A stretch of DNA of 14,480 bases from DAITPV01 sp050692555 (GTDB taxonomy: Bacteria; Actinomycetota; UBA4738; CALAEC01): NCBI GenBank assembly GCA_050692555.1, contig JBOGVS010000052.1, forward strand, positions 1-14,480, read 5' to 3'. Below, piece after piece: positions 1-6,151 of the stretch. The position numbers were made by a program, and so were the translations under genes. The notes under the pieces were generated by a model. That model was given only the letters and a program-made list of their open reading frames with translations. It searched no databases and was not told the origin of the DNA. Each line of letters starts with the position of its first letter. The stretch's first letter is position 1.

Positions 1-39
1 GGCCTTCATGGCACCGATCACCACGAAGTTCGGCAGCAC
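1..39 (-). CDS. Sulfotransferase, N-terminal fragment (runs off left edge)
   Basis: Only the first 13 codons are in the window. From a GTG at 37-39 the minus strand reads (V/M)LPNFVVIGAMKA. This matches the start of the PAPS 5'-phosphosulfate-binding loop in the two complete sulfotransferases at 10238-11125 and 11110-11961. The DNA here is also nearly the same as in those genes (for example, the block encoding PNFVVIGAM at both sites). The start is supported by a strong Shine-Dalgarno sequence, GGAGGTGA, four bases upstream. It is probably a further member of the tandem sulfotransferase family in this locus. The remainder lies beyond position 1, so whether the gene is intact cannot be judged. 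Confidence 0.72.
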   Translation of the reverse strand, partial: MLPNFVVIGAMKA

Positions 40-43
40 GTTC

Positions 44-51
44 TCACCTCC
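44..51 (-). promoter_or_regulatory. Ribosome binding site of the left-edge sulfotransferase
   Basis: GGAGGTGA on the minus strand lies four bases before the GTG at 39. It decides the start codon of the truncated gene. The flanking bases CTCAC (43-47) and GTGAG (56-60) are complementary, so the mRNA could fold a weak 5-bp hairpin over this site. Confidence 0.6.
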
Positions 52-116
52 ATGCGTGAGGTTCTGTGGTTGATTGCGAGCGAACAGGGCCCATCCGGGT
101 GGCGTCCCGCGCAGCT

Positions 117-145
117 TTGTACGAGGTGTGAGACACGGCTATCAT
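117..145 (+). promoter_or_regulatory. Candidate sigma-70-type promoter of the epimerase gene
   Basis: TTGTAC (117-122) and TATCAT (140-145) are separated by exactly 17 bases. The -10 matches the TATAAT consensus at 5 of 6 positions. The -35 keeps only the TTG. Transcription would start near 152, giving a leader of about 12 bases before the ATG at 164. The 124-bp region 40-163 separates divergent genes, so a promoter is expected here. I saw no comparably good promoter facing left. Confidence 0.4.
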
Positions 146-163
146 GCTCGCCCGAAAAGCCCC

Positions 164-730
164 ATGAAGATCCGAGAGGGAGCCATCCAGGGGCTCAAGG
201 TCATCGAGCCCGAACCGATCCACGACGATCGGGGGTTCTTCATGCGGGTCATGTCGGCCGAGCTGCTGGCCGAGGCCGGGATCGACCACACCCGGTTCGT
301 GCAGGAGAACCAGTCACGGTCCAGGCGAGGAGTCCTGCGCGGCCTCCACTTCCGGGGCGAGGTGGGCGAGGCCAAGCTGGTGCGCTGCGTCCAGGGCGAG
401 GTCTTCGACGTTGCGGTGGACCTCCGGCCGGGCTCCCCCACGTTCATGCGGTGGGAAGGGTTCATCCTGGACGACCGGCGTCACCTGCAGGTTCACATCC
501 CGCCGGGCTTCGGCCACGGGTTCCAGGTCCTCTCACCCTCGGCAGACGTGCACTACCGGGTCGACCAGTACTACGACCCTAGCCTGGATGCGGGGGTCGC
601 CTGGAACGATCCCCAGGTCGCCATCGACTGGCCTCTGGCCGACCCGATCCTCTCTGAGAAAGACGCCGGGGCTCCGACCGTTCGGGAGATGCTCCCCCAG
701 CTGGAGGCCTGGTACGGGGCCTTTGGCTGA
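164..730 (+). CDS. rfbC: RmlC-like dTDP/CDP-4-keto-6-deoxysugar 3,5-epimerase
   Basis: A 188-residue cupin epimerase of the RmlC family, close to the usual length of about 180-200. The family epimerises C3 and/or C5 of a nucleotide-linked 4-keto-6-deoxyhexose. Visible motifs are the N-terminal DDRGFF (21-26), the VLRGLHF block with the conserved catalytic His62, IPPGFGHGF (112-120), a VHYRVDQYY segment (129-137) holding the family Tyr, and WNDP (147-150). The reading frame stays open upstream to 74, but ATG164 gives the normal N-terminus (MKIREG...). Only a weak GAAAAG lies before it. It is the only plus-strand gene and converges on rfbF, so it has its own promoter (117-145). Pairing with a CDP-glucose enzyme suggests a CDP-sugar substrate as well as the classical dTDP-rhamnose role. 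No rmlA, rmlB or rmlD is present to decide. Confidence 0.85.
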   Translation: MKIREGAIQGLKVIEPEPIHDDRGFFMRVMSAELLAEAGIDHTRFVQENQSRSRRGVLRGLHFRGEVGEAKLVRCVQGEVFDVAVDLRPGSPTFMRWEGFILDDRRHLQVHIPPGFGHGFQVLSPSADVHYRVDQYYDPSLDAGVAWNDPQVAIDWPLADPILSEKDAGAPTVREMLPQLEAWYGAFG

Positions 731-745
731 CCAACCCCTGGTCAG
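727..745. terminator. Shared hairpin between convergent genes (possible bidirectional terminator)
   Basis: CTGACCA (727-733), the loop ACCCC, then TGGTCAG (739-745) form a perfect 7-bp inverted repeat. The TGA stop of the plus-strand epimerase (728-730) lies in one arm. The TGA stop of minus-strand rfbF (742-744) lies in the other. No T-tract follows on either side, so this is not a classical intrinsic terminator. It may still block transcripts from both directions, as U-less hairpins are proposed to do in actinobacteria. Confidence 0.45.
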
Positions 746-1569
746 GATCGCTCCGCGTCACCCTCATCCCAGATCTTCCAGGGGGCTTCGCCCGACTCCC
801 ACAGCCGGTTGAGCTCCGTGTACTCCCGATACGTGTCCATCCCCATCCAGAAGCCCTCGTGGCGGTACACGGCCAACTGGCCGTCTCGGGCCGCCTTCTG
901 GAGTGGCTCGAACTCGAAGGTCAGTGTCGGATCGTCGCTCAGATACCGGAGGAAGTCGCGCTCGAGCACGAAGAACCCGCCGCTCACGTAGCCCTCGGCG
1001 ATGGTGGGCTTCTCATTGAACTCGCCGACGACGTCGCCGTCCACGCGCATCTCCCCGAAACGTGATGTGGGGTGGACCCCCGTCACGGTCCCAAGCAGGC
1101 CGTGCGACCGATGAAACGCCAGAAGCGCATCGAGGTCCACGGTCCCCAGGCCGTCGCCGTAGGTGAACATGAACGTGTCGGTGTCGATGTAGTCGCGGAC
1201 CAAGTGCAGTCGAGCACCGGTGCCCGAGAGCGGCCCCGTTTCAGCGAACGTTACCTCCCAGTCCTCGTCTGCGATGTCGTTATGGAAGATCGGCCGGTGC
1301 TCGTTCTTGAGGCGCAGCGTGAAGTCGGACAGGTGCTCCCGATACCGGAGGAAGTACATCTTGATGTCGGCGCTCCGGTACCCGAGGCACAGGATGAATC
1401 GGCGAAAGCCCCGTTGGCCGTAGAGCTTCATGATGTGCCACAGGATGGGCCGTCCCCCGATGTCCACCAGCGGCTTCGGAAGCTTCTCGGTCTCCTCGTG
1501 GAGCCTGATCCCCATCCCGCCACACAAGATTACGACCGGAATTTCCTCCTTGGCCAGCGTCTTCACCAT
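742..1569 (-). CDS. rfbF: Glucose-1-phosphate cytidylyltransferase
   Basis: A 275-residue nucleotidyltransferase that makes CDP-glucose from CTP and glucose-1-phosphate, the first step towards CDP-linked 6-deoxy and 3,6-dideoxy sugars. The N-terminal nucleotide-binding signature is VILCGGMGIRL followed by EKLPKPLVDIGG (residues 13-39). The PILWHIMKLY block, the metal-binding YGDG (137-140), FNEKP (184-188), VSGGFFVL (195-202) and the C-terminal WMGMDTYRE to APWKIW stretch (241-267) are typical of RfbF rather than RmlA or GalU. The length is slightly above the usual ~257 because of a short tail. The start is fixed by AAGGAGGA upstream. It is the last gene of the minus-strand series, 92 bp after the GH26 gene. 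The expected partner, CDP-glucose 4,6-dehydratase (rfbG), is not in the window. Confidence 0.9.
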   Translation of the reverse strand: MVKTLAKEEIPVVILCGGMGIRLHEETEKLPKPLVDIGGRPILWHIMKLYGQRGFRRFILCLGYRSADIKMYFLRYREHLSDFTLRLKNEHRPIFHNDIADEDWEVTFAETGPLSGTGARLHLVRDYIDTDTFMFTYGDGLGTVDLDALLAFHRSHGLLGTVTGVHPTSRFGEMRVDGDVVGEFNEKPTIAEGYVSGGFFVLERDFLRYLSDDPTLTFEFEPLQKAARDGQLAVYRHEGFWMGMDTYREYTELNRLWESGEAPWKIWDEGDAERS

Positions 1570-1572
1570 CGC

Positions 1573-1580
1573 TCCTCCTT
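1573..1580 (-). promoter_or_regulatory. Strong ribosome binding site of rfbF
   Basis: AAGGAGGA on the minus strand ends three bases before the ATG at 1569. It is the best Shine-Dalgarno sequence in the window. This fits a gene that sits behind a real gap rather than being translationally coupled. Confidence 0.6.
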
Positions 1581-1642
1581 ATTCTTTCTCACCCATGGAC
1601 CAACCAGACCTACCGCCCGCCGGTCATGTCGACACGTCGGGG

Positions 1643-1670
1643 AGGATAGTCCGCGCCACACTCATGTAAT
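1643..1670 (-). promoter_or_regulatory. Weak candidate promoter for rfbF
   Basis: On the minus strand, ATTACA (1670-1665) and TATCCT (1648-1643) are 16 bases apart, each with 4 of 6 consensus matches. The -35 overlaps the end of the GH26 gene. The 92-bp gap at 1570-1661 is the only large one among the neighbouring coupled genes, so a separate promoter for rfbF is reasonable. The match itself is weak and could be chance. Confidence 0.22.
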
Positions 1671-2858
1671 GGGAGAATCCGTGTAGGTGGACGGCTCGGA
1701 GGGGGACGGGGAAGGCGTTTCCAGCCGCCACGCGACCTCGCTCCGGTTCACGATCCAAGGATCCTCGAGGAGGGCGTCCACGCCCCGGTGCAAGTCACTG
1801 TCGAGTCCGAAGTTTCCTCTCCAGACCATGAAGTAGATGGTCTCCGGGTGGGCCGACCTGATACAACCCATGAGATCTTCCCAGTCGTATGGCTCGACGT
1901 TCTCCTCTCCCCCTACCCCCGGGCCGAACTCGGTGAAGGCGAAGGGCTTTCCCAGCGTGATCAATTCCGAGTAGCCCGTGAACGTGGTGCAATCACGCTC
2001 CAGCTTCGAGTAGACGTCCAGGCCCACGATGTCGACGTACTGGGGACCGGGATAACGAAGGAGAGTGTTCCCCTGGCTGGCTGAAGGAGAATAGACCCAC
2101 AGGAGGTTGTCCAAGCCCTTCTCGTAAGTCAGGTAGTCGAACATGTCCCGCCACAACGCCTGGAACTGACCGGGAGGCTTCCCTCCCCACCAGAACCACG
2201 TCCCGTTCATCTCGTGGAGCGGCCGCCACAACACGACGACGCCGGAATCCCGAAGGTCGCCCAGCGCTTCGGCAACGAAATCGAGCTCAGACAACCACCG
2301 CTCCCGCTCGGGCGCCCCCGGCGCGAGGATCTGGGAGATGTCGATCCCGCTCCGATCGTAGAAGTTCCCACCCGTCCACACGTTCGGCATGTGGTAGGAG
2401 AGGGTCACCAAGCCGCCCTCGCTCCAGTACCTCTTGGCCAGAGAATTGACCCGCGTGTAGTCTGCCGAGAACGCGTAGTCCGCGCTGAGCAGGCCGACCC
2501 AGTGACCTGTATCACCGTAGATCGACTCAAACGGTGCGAAGGAGGCATCATCGCCCCCCCCGGCATGTTGTCCGGCGAGGATGCGATCGTCTGCTCGGTT
2601 CGGGAGCGTCATGAGGTAGTCCAGCACGGCGTTGGCGTTCGCGGTTCCGTTGGGGTTGGCCGTGATCGGCGCGACAGGGGTCGGCCCCCCGGCCGTTCCC
2701 TCCGGGGACTCGCGGCGCCCGCCGTCTGGTACGTTGCCACCCCCTCCATACAGGTCGGCCACGGCGGCCATGGCCAGGGCCATGACCACGCCCGGGATCA
2801 CCCAGACGGGCCATGCGCGCAGGACCGCCCGGACCGCTCGCCTGATCGCTTGCTTCAA
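1662..2858 (-). CDS. Membrane-anchored GH26 glycoside hydrolase (beta-mannanase family)
   Basis: A 398-residue protein. After a basic N-terminus (KQAIRRAVRAVLR) comes one hydrophobic segment (about residues 17-37), read as a signal anchor or signal peptide. A Gly/Pro/Thr-rich linker follows to about residue 72, then a GH26 catalytic domain. Family hallmarks are the acid/base glutamate in WRPLHEMNG (Glu216) followed by WFWWGG, and the nucleophile glutamate in FAFTEFGPG (Glu310). Both are present, so it should be active outside the membrane. GH26 enzymes mostly cut beta-1,4-mannans, but some cut other beta-glucans or xylans. I chose TTG2858 as the start: it follows the upstream stop by 28 bp, has GAGGGA seven bases before it, and gives a clean signal sequence. 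The frame runs open further upstream only as an overlap with the membrane-protein gene. It probably trims or releases the polymer made here. The tail is Ser/Pro/Thr-rich. Confidence 0.85.
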   Translation of the reverse strand: MKQAIRRAVRAVLRAWPVWVIPGVVMALAMAAVADLYGGGGNVPDGGRRESPEGTAGGPTPVAPITANPNGTANANAVLDYLMTLPNRADDRILAGQHAGGGDDASFAPFESIYGDTGHWVGLLSADYAFSADYTRVNSLAKRYWSEGGLVTLSYHMPNVWTGGNFYDRSGIDISQILAPGAPERERWLSELDFVAEALGDLRDSGVVVLWRPLHEMNGTWFWWGGKPPGQFQALWRDMFDYLTYEKGLDNLLWVYSPSASQGNTLLRYPGPQYVDIVGLDVYSKLERDCTTFTGYSELITLGKPFAFTEFGPGVGGEENVEPYDWEDLMGCIRSAHPETIYFMVWRGNFGLDSDLHRGVDALLEDPWIVNRSEVAWRLETPSPSPSEPSTYTDSPIT

Positions 2859-2865
2859 TCCCGGT

Positions 2866-2871
2866 TCCCTC
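2866..2871 (-). promoter_or_regulatory. Ribosome binding site supporting a TTG start
   Basis: GAGGGA on the minus strand lies seven bases before the TTG at 2858. It lies in the 28-bp gap after the upstream stop codon and supports TTG as the start of the GH26 gene. No ATG or GTG lies close by that would keep the whole signal sequence. Confidence 0.4.
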
Positions 2872-2886
2872 GCAGGCCGGCCTGAC

Positions 2887-4260
2887 CTAGAGCGATCGTC
2901 GGGCAACGGCGGCGTCCATCCTCCACTCCGCTTGGGCGTGTTTGGGTGCGTGCGCGCCCTTCCGAGGCGGGATGGAGAACAGCACCAGATAGAACGGAAA
3001 CAGCTGGACTCGCTCGCGGGCCAGGAGCCCGAAGTTGGCGATGCTGGAGAAGGCCAGGACGATGAGCCCGGTGTAGACGAGGGACAGGCCCACATACGGC
3101 TGCTCCCTGACACTGCGTATGGCCGAGAGGAACCACGGGAACCGCACCACAGTGAGCGCAAGCAGGAAGGTGACCTCCAGCGCCGCCGCGGCGGCGGCAG
3201 CGCTCCCCGCCTCGAAGAGGAATGGACGGAACAGGACGGTGACGATCGCGATGGGCGCGCGTGCGGGTGATTGGAGGATCGACGGTTCGAACGAAGACCC
3301 TCCCGACCCGGTGCGCTCGGCGGTCTGCTTAAGCACGCCGGTCACCCCCCCGCCGGTCTCGAAGCCCGAGCTCTCGAAGAACTCCGCGGTCTGGTTCACA
3401 AGGACCACCGATGCCACCACCACGACCGCCAGCAACGCCAGCTTGGAAATGAAGGCGAGCGGCCGATAGCTCGCTCGAGGCCGCCGAAGCAGGATGCCCA
3501 CGACCAGGGAAAGGGCGACCAGGCCCGCCATGTGGGGCCGAACCATCGCGGCCAACCACATCCCCAGGCCGGCGTATGTCACGCCCCGGACCGTCATGCC
3601 CGAAAGGATCCTGGCCGCGCCGTAGGCCGCGATCCCCAGCGTGAACATCATCCATGCTTCCTTCCCGATGCTGGAGGGCCAGAACAGCAGGGAGGGAAGA
3701 AAGAAGAGCAGGTGGGCATAGGTTCGTGAACGGCCGTGGGGAACGGCCACGGTGAAGGCCCGGTAGAAGAGGAACAGGCCCCAGAACCCCAGCCAGGAGT
3801 AGAAGACGAAACCACCCAGCCTGGTCGGCCCCGTAATCGTGTACAGCATTCCGGTGACGAACCGGATGAAGTTCCCTCCGGTGAGGTTGTCCAGCCCCGT
3901 TTCGAACATGCCGTCCCGGAACTGCTCGCTGATCCGGGCTCCTTCAGCGTGATAGACGGCGGCGTCCGCCTGGCCTCCGTACACGTCGAAGGCGATGTAG
4001 TCCCGGACCAGCGCGCCGCCAAGCTTGAGCACCAGCGCGGCCACCAGGAGCCAGAACAGGCGACGATCGTTCTCCCGCTTCGCCTGGCGCGACAGGATCG
4101 GGAGCGAGACGACCACGAGGAGTGGCGCCAGCACAAGAGCTCCCCAAGTGTTGTAGTCGGTGGACTCGACGGCCACGAGGATGGCCATCGAAACCACCCC
4201 GATGACTCCGATCCCCAGGCCGAGGGCGACCGGGAGGCCGGCGGGCTGCCTGTCGCTCAC
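2887..4260 (-). CDS. Multi-pass membrane protein, candidate polysaccharide polymerase (Wzy-like)
   Basis: A 457-residue protein with about 10-11 hydrophobic segments spread along its length. The first lie at roughly residues 8-30, 37-55 and 66-84. A hydrophilic loop of about 50 residues follows the third (around YIAFDVYGGQADAAVYHAEG). Further visible features are a SSIGKEAWMMF segment and a C-terminal ANFGLLARERVQLFPFYLVLF helix. Such topology, with a loop and a conserved Lys/Glu-containing helix start, is seen in polysaccharide polymerases and lipid-linked-sugar glycosyltransferases, but I cannot place the family firmly. GTG4260 was chosen because GTGA overlaps the TGA of the upstream sulfotransferase, which indicates translational coupling. 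A run of six alanines (AAAAAALEV) is low complexity. Functions other than polymerase, such as acyl or sugar transfer, remain possible. Confidence 0.6.
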   Translation of the reverse strand: MSDRQPAGLPVALGLGIGVIGVVSMAILVAVESTDYNTWGALVLAPLLVVVSLPILSRQAKRENDRRLFWLLVAALVLKLGGALVRDYIAFDVYGGQADAAVYHAEGARISEQFRDGMFETGLDNLTGGNFIRFVTGMLYTITGPTRLGGFVFYSWLGFWGLFLFYRAFTVAVPHGRSRTYAHLLFFLPSLLFWPSSIGKEAWMMFTLGIAAYGAARILSGMTVRGVTYAGLGMWLAAMVRPHMAGLVALSLVVGILLRRPRASYRPLAFISKLALLAVVVVASVVLVNQTAEFFESSGFETGGGVTGVLKQTAERTGSGGSSFEPSILQSPARAPIAIVTVLFRPFLFEAGSAAAAAAALEVTFLLALTVVRFPWFLSAIRSVREQPYVGLSLVYTGLIVLAFSSIANFGLLARERVQLFPFYLVLFSIPPRKGAHAPKHAQAEWRMDAAVARRSL

Positions 4261-5228
4261 AACCCGCCCCGATCGTCCTTCGACGGAGCGTTGGGTTCCT
4301 CGGCCCAGACCATTTTCGCGGATCCCGAGCGTTCGGACCGTATCAGTCCGTTTCCCCAAGGGACGCCCCGTCCCAGGAGCCGTCGGAGGCACGCGGCCTC
4401 ATCGCGGTATACGTGTTGGAGGAACCGGTGGGCCCGGGGGTCCATCGGCGGCTTCTTCCCCGAGAAGATGAAGCCATGGGCTCGCTCCCGCACCCGAGGC
4501 GGGAACAGGCGCTGGGCCACCGATCGGATCCTCTTGTTGCGGTACGCGTTCCACGCGGGTCGACCCCAGACACCGCGAAGACGCCGGTAAGAATTGTGGA
4601 CTCCGAGATCTATGTTCCTGGCGCGACCCGGATCGACGCCAAGGAAGTGGAGCACCCGTTCCAGGCTTCCTCGAGGGTCTCGCACGAAGTCCTCGAAGAA
4701 CGCCACGAGCACCTGATCCCCGAATACCTCGAGGTATCGGGAAACCTGCTCGCAGTACGATCCCAGGCTCACGTAGCCGTGCTCCGGCAGACGGTGGTCC
4801 TTTTGGACGGCCTCCCACAACTCCGCCGTCTGTCGGCCGTTCCGGACGTCCATGAGGTATTGCGAGTAGGCCCGGCTGACGGGATCCCGGAGCATGATCA
4901 GGATCTTGGCATCGGGGGAGACGTTCCTGATGCGCTCGGCGGTCCCCGGCCGAGCCAGATACCAGGGGGTGGCCTCTCCGAGGAGCTTCTCTCCGGAGGC
5001 TCCTTCGAAGAGACCGAGGTATGCGTCCGGATCGGCGCCTTCATGGGTGAAGAAGTCTGGTTCCTTGACGGGGGACATGTAGATATCTGGATGATCGTCG
5101 AGGTACCGGTACAACGACGTGGTACCAGCCTTGACCGCGCCCACGATGAACAGGTTCGGCCACCTCCGTCGCCTCTCCAAGGTCTCGTTGGGACCCTGCT
5201 CTGGCCCCGCGTTCCTGCCCCCATTCAT
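4257..5228 (-). CDS. PAPS-dependent sulfotransferase (carbohydrate type)
   Basis: A 323-residue soluble sulfotransferase that would move sulfate from PAPS to a hydroxyl on a sugar. The 5'-phosphosulfate loop is VGAVKAGTTSLYRYL, with the catalytic-type Lys33. The 3'-phosphate motif is ILIMLRDPVSRAYSQYL, with Arg114 and Ser122. VKEPDFF (54-60), GEATPWYL (84-91) and FFEDFVRDP (177-185) match the bacterial heparan-sulfotransferase-like family. ATG5228 is chosen because it overlaps the stop of the upstream glycosyltransferase as ATGA. The open frame extending upstream into that gene looks spurious. The first 23 residues are hydrophilic and precede the fold. It is clearly diverged from the tandem pair at 10238-11961, so it probably modifies a different position or sugar. 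The end overlaps the next gene by four bases. Confidence 0.88.
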   Translation of the reverse strand: MNGGRNAGPEQGPNETLERRRRWPNLFIVGAVKAGTTSLYRYLDDHPDIYMSPVKEPDFFTHEGADPDAYLGLFEGASGEKLLGEATPWYLARPGTAERIRNVSPDAKILIMLRDPVSRAYSQYLMDVRNGRQTAELWEAVQKDHRLPEHGYVSLGSYCEQVSRYLEVFGDQVLVAFFEDFVRDPRGSLERVLHFLGVDPGRARNIDLGVHNSYRRLRGVWGRPAWNAYRNKRIRSVAQRLFPPRVRERAHGFIFSGKKPPMDPRAHRFLQHVYRDEAACLRRLLGRGVPWGNGLIRSERSGSAKMVWAEEPNAPSKDDRGGL

Positions 5229-6151
5229 GCCGGTCGAGCCTCGTCTCGCGCCCGGAACGACCTCGGCTGCTCGAGGGCGGAAGGATCCGGGCCCCATCGG
5301 CGAAACAGGAAGTCCACCAGCCCCCTCCTTCGGGCCCTCCTCACCGCGCGTTCGGCCCCCGAGCCGCCGTGAAGGCCATCTCGGACCAGAGAACGCGTCA
5401 GCCTGACGATCTCCCGGGCCAGGAGCCGGTTGGGGGCGGTACGGGAGACGAACCGCAGGCGATTTCGGGTCCACAGGTACGGAGGCTTGCCGCTCGACCG
5501 TTGCCACGCCCTTGCTGCCGGCACGCACTCGATCGGCCATCCCAGTTCTCGCAACTTCAGCTGGTACTCGGTCTCCTCGAAATACATGAAATATTCCTCG
5601 TCGATCTTGGCTCCGGCTCGCAGAGCATCGGCTCGGATGAGGAGGGCTGCGCCGTCCAGCCACTCGACGCGGCGAGGAGAGGCTTCCCTCCAATCGTCCA
5701 TCAGCTCGGGGACGCGAAGATGGGCAGTCTTCCAGGTCCGCTGGTCGATCTGCCCTCCGGCCGAGTACACGGCGTCGGGCCGGTTCAGATCACCCAGAAG
5801 AGGCCCCACCACTCCCACGGCGGGATCCTCTTCGAGCCGTCCGACCAGCGCCTCGACAGCCTCCGGATCCAGGAGGCACTCGTGCGTGAGCAGGAGGACC
5901 GCGTCGGCGCCCTGCGCCAGAAGCCTGGCGATACCGATGTTCATCCCCGCTCCGTACCCTCGGTTCTCGCCTGCCTCGAGGACCTCAACACCAGGGAACG
6001 CCCGGCCAAGTTCGGATACGGATCCATCCCTGGAGTCGTTATCGACGACGACGATCAGATCGGGCGCTCTCGTTTGCGAAACCAGGGCCTCGAGCGTCGC
6101 ACGGATGCCGGGCCAAAAGCGATAGTGGAGAACCGCAGACCCGATTCTCAT
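5225..6151 (-). CDS. GT2 family glycosyltransferase (rhamnosyltransferase/WbbL-like)
   Basis: A 308-residue inverting glycosyltransferase of the GT-A fold. The N-terminal beta-strand reads MRIGSAVLHYRF, with LIVVVDNDSRDGS (32-44) and NRGYGAGMNIGI (63-74) as nucleotide-sugar binding elements. At the metal-site position, where relatives carry a DxD or NxD, it has LLLTHECLLDP (Thr89-His90-Glu91). At the catalytic region EYFMYFEETEY (186-196) replaces the common FxYxEDxDL. The last part is basic. This family often transfers rhamnose or related deoxysugars, which would suit the CDP- or dTDP-deoxysugar genes nearby. The acceptor is unknown. ATG6151 overlaps the preceding stop as ATGA and has a purine-rich GGAGAGGAAGG before it. 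Confidence 0.82.
   Translation of the reverse strand: MRIGSAVLHYRFWPGIRATLEALVSQTRAPDLIVVVDNDSRDGSVSELGRAFPGVEVLEAGENRGYGAGMNIGIARLLAQGADAVLLLTHECLLDPEAVEALVGRLEEDPAVGVVGPLLGDLNRPDAVYSAGGQIDQRTWKTAHLRVPELMDDWREASPRRVEWLDGAALLIRADALRAGAKIDEEYFMYFEETEYQLKLRELGWPIECVPAARAWQRSSGKPPYLWTRNRLRFVSRTAPNRLLAREIVRLTRSLVRDGLHGGSGAERAVRRARRRGLVDFLFRRWGPDPSALEQPRSFRARDEARPA

Noticed and set aside
2859..3161. In-frame extension of the GH26 gene upstream to an ATG at 3161
   Set aside because: It would add 101 Ser/Pro/Arg-rich residues entirely within the membrane-protein gene region and bury the signal anchor. The TTG at 2858 fits far better.
3736..4590. A plus-strand open frame of 284 codons opposite the membrane protein and sulfotransferase
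   Set aside because: Highly charged antisense translation without a domain; it covers the end of one gene and the start of another.
5229..5693. In-frame extension of the sulfotransferase (4257-5228) by 155 residues
   Set aside because: The extra residues overlap the GT2 gene, look like out-of-frame GC-rich sequence, and the ATGA junction at 5225-5228 gives a normal sulfotransferase start.
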